A stretch of DNA of 60,000 nt from Strigamia acuminata. Lineage: Eukaryota > Arthropoda > Chilopoda > Geophilomorpha > Linotaeniidae. Below are positions 1 to 9,800 of the stretch, piece after piece. The notes under the pieces were generated by a model, which worked only from the letters and a program-made list of their open reading frames with translations, was not told the DNA's origin and made no database searches. The translations under genes and the position numbers were made by a program. The stretch is from positions 27,453,118 through 27,513,117 of the forward strand of contig OX442314.1 in assembly GCA_949358305.1 (NCBI GenBank). The letters run 5' to 3'. Position 1 is the first letter of the stretch, and every line of letters begins with the position of its first letter.

Positions 1-1321
1 CGGTTGTTTATAAACGTTGGTGGTCGCTTGGATGTGTTTGTTATCCAATGCAAGCAGATCTGACTGTCGGTCCAGTAATGGTATCGGTTGCAGTCCATCA
101 CCTCTATTAATTGGTCTCTGAGGCGTACTGCAAGAAGGGCGCCCATTAGTTCTAGCTTGGGCAGCGTCAATGGTTTTACTGGAGCCACTCTAGATTTAGA
201 AAATAAAAAACTTATTATTATTAAATTTTCTTCCTTTCTGCGCATATAAGCCACAGCGCCATAAGCTCTCGGGCTGGCGTCGCAGAATATGTGAATCTCG
301 TTTTCTTGATGTGGTTTAAATCCAATCCATCTTGGCAGTTGGACTTCTCTCAATTTGGGGACTTGATTCGCCCATTTTTTCCAAGTTTCTTGCATTTCTT
401 CATTTAATTTCTCGTCCCACTTCAGGTTTCTTAGCCACAAGGTTTGGAAAAAAATCTTTGCCGTAATGGTAAATGGACTTGCGAATCCCAATGGATCGAA
501 AATTTGTGCAGTCATGCGGATGACTTCTCGTTTAGTGATTTGGTTGGTTTTGACGTCGTCTGTAATTTCCACAGCAAGGCTTATTTGGTCTGTGTTTGGA
601 CTCCATCGTAATCCCAAAACTTTGGTTTCGTCATCGTTCATCAGATCGCAGTCGGATGGGACTTCTTGTCGCATTATTGCTCGCAATTTGGTCGAATTTG
701 TCTGCCATTTTACAAACTCCATTCCCGCTGCGGCCATGATGATGCGCGCTTGTCGAAAAATTTCTTCCGCCTTTTCCTCATTGTCCAGTGAGGAAATCAA
801 ATCGTCCATATAGAGAAACTGATGTATAAATTCGACAGCTTGTGGAAATTCGTCCTTAAACTTCTCCAGGTGGTGCTTTATGGTCGCACTCAGCAGGAAT
901 GGGCTGGGGGCAGCGCCAAACAGCACTCGAGTTTGTCTCAAAATCTTGATTATTGCTCGTCCAATTCCGTCCCACATCTCATCGATCCAAAAAAAACGAG
1001 TTGCATCGCGATCCCTCATGACAATCTCTATTTGATGAAATGCTTTCTTGATATCGGCTATTAATGCAAACTCATGAGTTCGAAACTTCAGCAAAATAAA
1101 AATCAAAGATGGGAGTAAATTGGCTCCTTTTGATAAACAGTCATTTAGAGACAATTGGCCCTTTTTATGTGAAGAAGCGTCGAATACTATTCGCAATTTG
1201 GTCGTCACTCGCTCTTCCTTGACCACAGGCCTATGTGGCATGTAGTAGACTGGACCAGGAGCTTCGCCCTTTGGCACCTCTTCAACAATGTTTTGCTCGA
1301 TCTGCTCATCAATGACTTTTT
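1..1321 (-). CDS. BEL/Pao reverse transcriptase region, partial and frame-shifted
   Basis: Open minus-strand frame from the T-run at 1317-1321 to the window edge, about 440 codons without a stop. It carries RT landmarks of the BEL/Pao class: LRIVFDASS, the KGANLLPSL block, a DIKKAFHQIEI block, then FLYMDDLISS (the YMDD-type catalytic loop) and FCDASPRAYGAVAY, the start of the RNase H. It copies element RNA to DNA. It lies in a different frame from the gag-protease part, which otherwise runs straight into it. BEL/Pao elements usually have one continuous gag-pol frame, so the shift is most simply an inactivating indel. Confidence 0.85.
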
Positions 1322-3487
1322 ATATTCGAGATATAAATTGGGCTGCTTACGGAAACGTCGCACCAGGTTGAGAAATCTCTGCTCGGCGATTTGATAATTG
1401 TCAGCAAGCTCCTCCGGATTCACGGTCCACGGCAGCTGGACGGAATAATGGCTCCCTGTCCAGTTGATGGTTTGGTTAAATTTTTTGACTATTTCCTCAT
1501 CTCCCGTGGCGGTCATGGATTCATGCTGCACCCCAATCGATTCGAGCTCCCAAAAATTTCGTAACAGGTCATCTGTGGAAGGGACAATGGTTATTTTGTT
1601 GGCTTGTGTCGGCGACGCGATGATCTGTGTCCCCTGCGTCGTTTGTCCGTGCAACGTCCATCCCAAAATTGTGTTTACAGCAGCCAAATTTTCCTCGATA
1701 AATTTGGATTGACCCGTGGTAATTTTATTGTAGTGGTCTACGCCAAGAAGAATGTCCACTTCGCTCGAATGTAAGGCGGCCTGTTTGCAGTTCACTTGGA
1801 TTCCCAAGTCTTTTAATTTGCTGCTTAACTGGGGGGTCGGAATTTCAGTTGGAGTGGTCGTGCATCGTGGCGTTTCAATTGCGTCGATTAATATGGCTGG
1901 AGACGTTCCATTGATCGGTTGTATCTTCACCTGGACTCGGTTTCTCACTTCCATCTTGGGATGCTGACCAAAAGTGGCGAGGTTTATTTTTTCCGTGCCC
2001 AATTTTTTCAATTTCAGTTTTTGAGCCACGTCAGCGCGGATAAATGTGCGCTGTGCTCCGCCATCGATGTAGCAGACGCCCTTGGTTTGCAGCTTCTCTC
2101 CGCTCAATTGTGCCATCTGGATCATCAAAAATTCAACAGCTGGTCGATTTACGCTGACAACTGCATTTTGTTTGATTTCAGTCACTTCAATCTGTCTGCC
2201 GGAATTCGAATCGTTGGTCGCCGTCGATTTTGGCTTGGTGCACAAATATGTGTGGTGCTGTCCCTCGCATCGAAAGCACTTCATTGATGTGCGGCATTCT
2301 TTGGTCGGGTGCGGTGTTCGTCCGAGACACCGAAAACAAACGTTTTTTGCTTTTAATTTCGCCATTCGTTCCTCGGCGTTGAGTGGGCAGACTTTTCGAT
2401 CATGGCTCTTCGATTCGCAAAATTGGCAGGTCTTGACTGCAATCGACATCATTGACGCGGAGCTTTCTTGGACTCTTTTGTCTCTCTTGTCGAATCGTTT
2501 CTTCTCCTTCTTGAAGCTCGGGGCGTCGGGAGTCGCATTCGATTTTTGATGTGATGCAGTCTGTTTTGATTGGTTCGCCATCATTTCGTATTGTGCTTCT
2601 TTCGTCACGAAATCGTGCAGCCAGTTCATGAGGCGGGGGACCGATCGTTCTGCAGCGTTCTCTCGATCATACTCACGCATCAGTGTGCGTGGAATTGCCG
2701 TGGCCAGCGTGGGAAAGAGCGTTCTTTGGTACTCCTCGAGATTCACGTCAATATTGCTTAAATTCTCGATGTTTATTTCGACGTGGCGGTGCAAACGCTG
2801 CAGCCCAGCTTGATCTTTCTCGTCCTTCACTGCAGGTAAAACAGACAAATTATTTATGAATCGATTCTCCAACAAAATTTTATCGCCGTATTTTCTTTTC
2901 AAGCGATCAATTGCGACCAGGTAATTTGGTTCGGTAATTTCCAACGCTTTGATGTCATTCAAAGCGTCCCCGTGCAGATACGTGCGCAGGTGAAGTAATT
3001 TGTTCACATTGTCCAACTGTGCATCGTCTCCATACTGCACGCTAAATGTTCTCCAGAACCCACTCCAATCCTCTGGCCGCCTACCGTCAAATTTTGGCAC
3101 TTCCAACGGCTTCCTTTTTATAGAATTGTTAATTGTTGGATTTAATGGTAGCGGCAAATTTTGAGGCACAGCGGGCTGAACTGGATAATTCCGAGCAGTG
3201 TACGTCATAATGGCGGCTCTAGTTGATGCAGCGCGGTCCTCTATGGCGTCGATCGCGTTGCTCACCTCGTCCACCTCAAGGTCACTTTTTGCCAAGTCCA
3301 TGGCCAAATCACTGGCTTTTGTAACGCGGAGCATTTTGCCCGCCAGTTGATCTGTCCAGATGCTGAGCACGTCTTTGGTCACCACCGGCACGCCAGCAAA
3401 GGCAGTTGTAATGGCGGCCATTAATGTCTCTGCAGCCTGGATGGCTGTGGTCAAGGCCCTTCTTTTCAATTCAAATTTCGGAGGCAT
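1317..3487 (-). CDS. BEL/Pao gag-protease and start of pol
   Basis: About 720 codons, read from the ATG at 3485-3487 (the open frame reaches 3544 but runs back into the LTR edge). In order: an N-terminal capsid-like region of the DUF1759 type (KFDGRRPEDWSGFWRTF), two or three cysteine/histidine knuckles (CQFCESKSHDRKVC, CFRCLGRTPHPTKEC, CFRCEGQHHTYLC) that would bind RNA, then a retropepsin-like active site in the variant YIDGGAQRTF (DUF1758 group), and the leader of the A17/RT region. The frame ends in a run of five T (1317-1321). Reverse transcriptase continues in another frame beyond it, so either a one-base indel broke the gene or the base count is wrong. Confidence 0.88.
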
Positions 3488-3532
3488 TTTTTTACTTGCA
3501 GTTTGGGGTACTCCCGGGTTTCGGCACCAAAA

Positions 3533-4101
3533 TGTAGATTCCAATCGCTTTTAGTTGGTCTTCTAAAGTCTCTGGCTTCTTTGTAATTTTAAGTGTATGT
3601 TTTAAATAAATCTGCAGCTTGCTTCCACCATGAATTTTGTACACTCACTGGGGTTAAACTTTATTGTCTTCAAAAAGATATATACAAAAACGCTCCTATT
3701 GGAGCACCACTAATCCGATAATTGGCTTCAGCTGCATTCCTAGAAGGAGAGCTGAAGCCAGGTCATGTGACAATAATCTAACCCTCTTTAAATAAAAGGT
3801 TAATGACACTAAATTGTAAATAAACAAATAAAAAACATAATAAATGGAAATATTAAATATCAAATCAAAAAATATGGAAATTAGCAAATAAAGACACTAA
3901 AATATTATAATAAGAATTAATAAGAACAAATATCAAATAGAAAACATTATTAAATCAAGGTTTACAAAATAGCAATAATAATGGCACATTAAAGGGAATG
4001 TGCACCCAAATTAAAATGTTATGAAATCAAAATACAAAAATATCAAATAAAATGACACATTAAAGGGAATGTGAACCTGAGGTAAAACGCCAGTTTTCAC
4101 A
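3533..4101 (-). repeat. 5' LTR of the BEL/Pao element
   Basis: On the minus strand it starts TGTGAAAACTGG at 4101 and ends TCTACA at 3533. It is followed directly by TTTTGGTGCCGAAACCCGGG, the primer-binding-like sequence typical of this class. It is AT-rich with loosely repeated ATATCAAAT/AAAGACACTAAA strings. No protein-coding frame in it is convincing. The second LTR is outside the window, so the five-base target duplication (expected ACTAC, 4102-4106) cannot be verified. Confidence 0.8.
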
Positions 4102-4373
4102 ACTACATAACCTACGTACAGTTTAACGTCGATGGTACTTAAATGATGAAAACTAATTATATTTTAAATTAATTTTCGTATTTGGAAAGTAATTTTAAAT
4201 TAATTTAATTTCTTTTTCACACGAACTGAAAATGATTATGGTTGTAAAACTCAGAAAGTTAATTTGTTTCTAACTTAATGTTTTCTAAGTCATGACTCTT
4301 TTCAATTTGTCAACAGCAATGAAAGGAACTAAAGTCATTAAAGTTTAATGAAATATTGACGTTTCAAAACTAT

Positions 4374-4803
4374 CACTAGAAAAAAAAGTAAATTTCCAAA
4401 CATTTCCAAGTTGGAAATTAATATGGAAAATTTGAATTTCCTATTATGAGAAAATTTGTTGGAAATGTGTTGTAAATATTCATACATTTCCACACTTTTG
4501 GAAATGAGTAGTAAAAGTGAAATCTATATTTCCAATAAATTGTAAATTTGTTTTTAAAATATTATATTTACAATCAGTTTTTTTTCAGATGAAAATGTTG
4601 TTTGGATATTTCCAAAACATTGTAAATATAAAGGTAGATGGATCTTACAAGTTTGGAAATTAGATTTACAAACAATTGAAAAAACGTTTTTTCTCAATAT
4701 ATTTACAACCTATTAAAGAGACCATTTACATGACTTTTATATTTACATGACCTTTATATTTACAATGTTTTACAAAAATGTAAATCTACTTTTTTTTCCA
4801 GTG
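4374..4803. mobile_element. AT-rich MITE with repeated TTTCCAA / TTGGAAA motifs
   Basis: Ends are inverted repeats, CACTAGAAAAAAAAGTAAAT on the left and the complement CACTGGAAAAAAAAGTAGAT on the right, flanked by TAT on both sides. The corresponding place near 11415 (CAAAACTATAAGCTG) lacks it and gives the empty site. The interior is dense in short ATTTCCAA, TTGGAAAT and TTGTAAAT strings and has no coding frame. It is present in the unit at 4.1 kb and in the one at 44.1 kb. Confidence 0.7.
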
Positions 4804-4879
4804 TATACTTGTAAGCTGGATTTATGATGGTTGTTTGCGAGAGAGGAGTCCGTTTACATCATTTTTTACTATGAATTTT

Positions 4880-4935
4880 TTGAAAGTATAAATACCTCGC
4901 CACGGTCATTTATTTTGTCTCGTCCTTTGCAGGTA
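4880..4935 (+). promoter_or_regulatory. candidate core promoter, conserved in the units
   Basis: A TATA-like element (AAGTATAAATACC) is followed about 25 bases on by GGTCATTTATTTTG, then by TTTGCAGGTAATG, which would serve as a splice donor. The same block recurs near 44880, 11485 (slightly altered) and 52565. Conservation in otherwise drifting flanks and plus-strand orientation suggest the start of a plus-strand transcript running toward the METTL4 pieces. This is inference from motif spacing. Confidence 0.3.
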
Positions 4936-5029
4936 ATGTTAAATAACCAGTTCAAGGTGTAACTTTCGTGGTTTGTTTTATCTGATAGTTTCTACCAAAA
5001 TAATATTCTACAATATACTTAAAGGAATA

Positions 5030-5345
5030 AAGTGTTTGTGACGTGTGCAGTCTTGTCCATAGCAAACTGGGGATTGATTACTATGGGTGGGACTGGCCTT
5101 CACGTAAATAATGGAGACAGGGATTCCGGATTGTTGGGTTTTGGTCTGTAATCCGCAGTTCCCATCACCCGTGTCGGCGATGCCCTTAGAGCATTCCACA
5201 CCCGCAACCGACCCATCACACATGGGCGTTTGCCCGTGAGTGACATGGTCGGATAATACTGTTGCATTTATGATGTGTGCAACTCCGACTGCAGGAATGC
5301 AGTCGTCATGTTTGTCTTCCTGTTTGGGCATGAAACCCAAGAGAA
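5030..5345. other. conserved GC-richer block, unrecognised
   Basis: About 315 bp that recur almost unchanged at 45030-45345 and in a mutated form at 11620-11945. A 110-codon minus-strand frame is open here and in the 45-kb copy (one residue different) but is broken at 11.7 kb. The plus strand reads like a broken frame that ends at GAGAAAGTAAGACG, a possible donor. I recognise neither protein. It may be a remnant of a third gene duplicated with the unit. Confidence 0.4.
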
Positions 5346-5580
5346 AGTAAGACGTGTTACGTATATGAGTCGGATTTTGAAGTCGACTAGTTTATTTATT
5401 GCATTAAGAATGGTTGGTTGCCTAGGAGAATCCGTACATGATTGTTGTTAGTCAAAATGGAGTGTGTGATACACAACATGCCTTCCCCCTGTAATAATTT
5501 TAGAAGGGGAAGACAGTGCGAGCGGTGGCTTGGCGTCCTGCGACGGGTGTAGCGTCCCACGATGAGCGGTGACGGAGTTA

Positions 5581-5899
5581 CTTTAGAATATGGCCCGCTT
5601 CAGAATGGGCCAAAAATTTGGTTACATGCCAAACAAACCTCCCTAAGTCCGAAAATGACACTTAAAAATGTCGGAAATGAACCTAACTTGACATGGCCTA
5701 GCCTATCCTTAACATAACCTAACCTAACCTAACAATACCATTAAGATTAGGTTAGGTTAAGGATAGGCTAGTCCAGGTTAAGTGAGGTTAAAGTTAGGTT
5801 CATTTCCGACACTTTTGAGTGTCATTTTCGGACTCAGGAGGCTTTATTTGGTAAGTAACCAAATTTTGGGCTCATTCTGAAGCGGGCCATATTCTAAAG
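5581..5899. mobile_element. palindromic mariner-like MITE with CCTAA-rich stem
   Basis: A near-perfect fold-back of 319 bp. The left end CTTTAGAATATGGCCCGCTT is the complement of the right end, and TA flanks both ends. The stem near the centre contains CCTAACCTAACCTAAC facing GATTAGGTTAGGTTAAGG. No coding capacity. A second copy is at 45581-45899 in the duplicated unit. Confidence 0.8.
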
Positions 5900-5968
5900 T
5901 AAACCCGCGGTGACTGTGGCAACAAGATGCTCGGACTGGTGGCAGGGTGTGGCGGCTATGTCGCCAGT

Positions 5969-6035
5969 GGCGGATGCGACGATGACTCACCGGATGCGAC
6001 GATGACTCACCGGATGCGACGGCGACTCGCAGATG
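5969..6035. repeat. 20-bp tandem repeat
   Basis: Two and a half head-to-tail copies of CGGATGCGACGATGACTCAC, the last drifting to GGCGACTCGC. Also present at 45969-46035. Confidence 0.75.
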
Positions 6036-6051
6036 AGGCGGCGATGTGCTT

Positions 6052-6410
6052 TGTGAAATCGCAAATGTTTCCTCATTGGGGCGTGGAATACATCACAGAT
6101 TGGCACTGGCTTAAAGTATTTTTAACGAGAATGTGTAATTTTGAATTAATATTTACAGCTGTTTATTGGTTTTAGGTGACGCGTTGTGGAGAGTTTATTG
6201 TCCCGTTGGACAATCATACAAAGAAACCGTACGAAAACTTTATTCTCGGTCGAGTAATGGGCTCGACGATAAACATACCAAAGGATTTGATTTTTGTCAG
6301 CGTTCCTAGATTTATTGGAGGATTTTGTTCCAGCGAAGGCGAAATATTTGGAGATTTGGAGATTTCGAATGGAGTAATGACCGCAAACAGTGAGCACCGA
6401 CTAATTAATT
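6052..6410 (+). pseudogene. METTL4-like: METTL4-like 3' fragment, internally deleted
   Basis: Two exons of an MT-A70 family N6-adenine methyltransferase can be read. The first ends YITDWHWLK at 6115. The second starts at 6176 (VTRCGEFIVPLDNHTKKPYE, then LILGRV-type sequence). A 60-base GT-AG intron lies between. METTL4 proteins have the same W-V-K / GEFVFPLD / KKPYE / LGRV succession near the C-terminus. After FVSVPR the sequence jumps past the SHKP and GWTSFGDE parts into what is 3' flank in the 37-kb copy, so this copy has lost its end. The catalytic DPPW exon is absent. It is a pseudogene duplicated with the channel unit; the twin is at 46834. Confidence 0.75.
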
Positions 6411-6464
6411 TATTTCAAAATACAAATTTGGTAACTACAATATTCAAAATAAAACAGTAGGGCC

Positions 6465-6680
6465 ATGTTAGCTGCAAAACGTGTTAAAAGTGGAAAAACA
6501 TTACACGGATTTATTAGTACGGTATGTGCGAATAACTTTGCAGCAAGTGATAAAACAAACATGACTCAATTGGTATTTTGTGCATTACATAAATCATTGC
6601 ATGCTATTATGGCAAATCTGAATAATAATGTCCAAAAAGCAAACACAAAGACAAGTGAACTCTCTGTGTTACGGACATAA
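6465..6680 (+). other. 71-codon ORF, unrecognised, decayed in sister units
   Basis: Begins MLAAKRVKSGKTLHG and lies between the METTL4 piece and the 3' end of the channel gene. The same DNA occurs at 47248 (intact), near 26070 (stop after about 20 codons) and near 38083 (broken). In another frame of the 38-kb copy CTLCGADISLGQACESC looks like a small zinc-binding motif, so the block may be a relic exon of a third gene whose true frame differs. I do not recognise it. Confidence 0.25.
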
Positions 6681-6822
6681 GCTTAGGACAGGCATCTGAA
6701 AGGTGTCAGGTCCAGCAGTGATACGTTTACACAATATGAGGCTCCAAGGTGCAGTGTAACTTCTGGACCCTTCGTAGTAGCCCTTTTCGGTGCCCTAATT
6801 ACATATGACTTGACACAGATGG

Positions 6823-9800
6823 TTAGTATGTTTTCTTTAATTTAACTAACTCAGAAATCAGCTTTTGCAAGAGTTGTGGAATTGCAAGAATAGAAAGGCC
6901 AAGCATCAGTGAAAAACAATTTCCAATGTCACAACACAGTGCAACTCTAGTGTAGGATAATACTTGTGAATACTCTTCAATTATGTTATTCAGTGGAACT
7001 ATTGAAAGAACTTTGATTGGCCATGCATCGGGATGTTGAAAGTAAACATATGTGTCAAACACTGGTTCTTCACAAAGTGGATGACAACCGCACTCTTTCA
7101 TTACATCAGTAGTTAAAGATCTGTTCAAGAACAATCCCAATGAAGTTTTAGCGTTTTCAATATTGCTACAATCATTCTTTTTGATGTTGACCAAAAATGG
7201 TAACCTAAAAATATTTGAATAACTTATATTACAGACTACATCGTAGAACGTTTAGTACAAAGTTCGTAAGTGTAATTTCTTTGGGTTTTTTTTATTTTGT
7301 AAACAAAGAAAAACCAAGCAAATGATACGTATGACAAATTTCTGCGTAAATACTAAAAGAAAAAATACTCACTTGCACTGAATTTCATTATAAATCTTCT
7401 TTTCGTAGCAATCGTCTTGGCATCTTTGGTGTTTGTCTCGGTCAAGGCAAGGTTGAGATTGTAAATTCAATCGGATGGTCTAAATTAAAACAACTGGTTA
7501 AGCAGTTTTGTTTAGAATTGTCTGCAAACATACTTTAAACATTTTGAATGTGAGAATGGTAAACGTGTTTGCTTTAATTCTTCTTCTGCTTCTGAGAATT
7601 GAGGGAATTGATGGGATTGTTGCTTCGCTTTGTTGAAAGTACACCTGCAGAAAGAAAATTATATTTTATCATTATTAAAGATCAGTTTGCTTCTAATGAA
7701 ATAGCATTGCAGTTAACTAAAATACAAGATGGTGCAGGTATATTTTATCTCCGTGCATTCTGCTAAGCTCTATAGTAAATTTCTTACAACATTATTTAGT
7801 TGGATTATGAGTGTATGACAATGAGTTTTTGCAGTTAGCTAAGGTCGAGCTTAGCAGATAGGGTAGTATCTGCCAAGTGCAATGTACTTATTCGAGTTCT
7901 GTGCATGATCAACAGTTGATGACAAATGAAATTTATTCCTTACTTCATACACATCTGGCTTACAGATTTGACGACTGTTTGGTCGAAAACTAAAAAATAT
8001 TGTTGTAGTAGCACCTGCATATGTTACTGGACCTAAGAAAACAATGCCGTTTTAGTCGTTCTATAACTTTTGCACAAATTTTTAATTACTAATATGAGAT
8101 TGATAGCATGTTCCTGTGTGCATTGGTATTTTGCTCCAAGATACATTAGATCTCAACCCTGTGTTCTGATAAGAAAATACAATTTTGTTAAATTTGGGAG
8201 AATTTGATTAAAGGCACGAGTTTCATCTAACACTCGCACATTTTATCTTACGGGTAACGACTTACATTTATCAAATGTCTTTTGATTCAATGGCTTTGTT
8301 TACACAATGCTTATTGACTCATTGACTCAACAGACATTTTTAAATATCGGACCAAACACTTACACTTTCAGCAATATCCATGGTGACCTTATCCATTACG
8401 GGTGTTTGAAATCTCCATACATCTTCCATCGATGATTTTTTCCCTCTGGTAGTCTTATTCATTAAATCAATGAAGTGAATTTTACATTCTGGAATGCCTG
8501 TAGTCTTGGCGTATTGGCTTCTGTAGTGTGTCATTAAGGGTCCGTCCATACATGCAATAATGTTGGGCAGATACAATGTGTCATTTTCTTGAATATTTAC
8601 TACATATCTTGTCGGTTCGCTCAAATATAATGTGATTCTTTCTTTGCTAACATAAACTGCTAGCAAGCCGGAAATAAAAACAAGAATACGATACAACGTG
8701 CGTTGAAGCATGGGCGAAGTTTTCATTGTCTTTTTCTTCAAATTTTCCAAATTGATTTGTTTAACAACTTTTGTTTTTATCTGAGTTTGTAGTCGAATAG
8801 GTCTGATATAATTGCAGAAGAGGAGCAAACCAAAGTGTACAATTTCGATTATATAGAGGAGAGACAATCCCAAGCAAAATCCTAGGTTGCCGCCAAAATC
8901 GATCACCAAATCAGGAATTTTGTAAATGTAGATTTCTGTCATTCTGACAAATGTTTCTTCCATCACTTTAAGATTTAAACTTGCTAAATCTTTACTACTG
9001 GGTTCATCTTCAAAATCTAACAGTGAAAGATGAATAATTTTGTTATAATTACACGTAAAAATGATATCGTTTGACTTAACTAGTATCGGTGTTCACTATT
9101 AGGAGATAAACTCTTGTTTGACAAGGTCTTAAGCAACCACATTCAATTGTCGCCAGTGTGGATGTTTCGGGATGGTAGGAGTCGTCATACACTTTAAACA
9201 CAATTGATTTGTTTGCTTCTAAACTGCAGTCTGGCAGATTTTTGTCAGCCATGTAAGGCAACCTAAGTTAACAATCTATCAGCATTATCAATTGTTTCAG
9301 TGAACTAAGTTTACAGACCTGCATGGTGGATGTTTTTTTAGAGTTTGTTTTGTCACACAGTCTTCGTAACATTGGGTTTGCTTTATCAGGCTGGGCTCAC
9401 AGAAGGGCTTTCTTGAAGGCAAAAATTGATACTTGCAGAAAAGAAATACAATATCACTATTTTAGTTATATGTATCGATGTACAAATCAAATGTATTATA
9501 AATGCATAGAGATAACTGATTATGCGACGCGATTCACAGTTGAATAAGCTGCAAGATATATACAAATAATCAATTATAACTCACTTGACGCAAAATAAAT
9601 TGAAATTCAACTTCAATTCCCATCTGTATTGGCATAGTATATCTATACGGCATGACACCATCCTTTATTGACATCTAGCATTAAATGGTGTTATGTATAT
9701 TATATTAATTTTACACTGCATTCAAAAAGTCATGTTTTAAATGTTTTAGGTGTTTGTTTTTCTTATTCTTTTTTAAACATCAGAAATCAAAAACACAAAC

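Larger units (their letters stand above)
1..4101 (-). mobile_element. BEL/Pao LTR retrotransposon, left end outside window
   Basis: Minus-strand retrotransposon with gag, aspartic protease and reverse transcriptase in BEL/Pao order. Its 5' LTR is on the right (3533-4101) and a primer-binding-like segment follows it. The right edge is sharp: from 4102 onward the sequence matches 44102 onward, so this element interrupted one copy of the duplicated channel 5' flank, about 30 bp upstream of where that copy's start codon would lie. RNase H end, integrase and 3' LTR are beyond position 1. A one-base frame change in the pol region suggests this copy is inactive. Confidence 0.9.

Noticed and set aside
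5008-5340. 110-codon minus-strand protein
   Set aside because: Open in only the two nearly identical units and broken in the more diverged one near 11.7 kb; no codon-level conservation can be argued.
5715-5765. Interstitial telomere (TTAGG)n
   Set aside because: Only about three units, arranged as the stem of a palindromic MITE that also occurs at 45.7 kb; transposon sequence, not a telomere relic.
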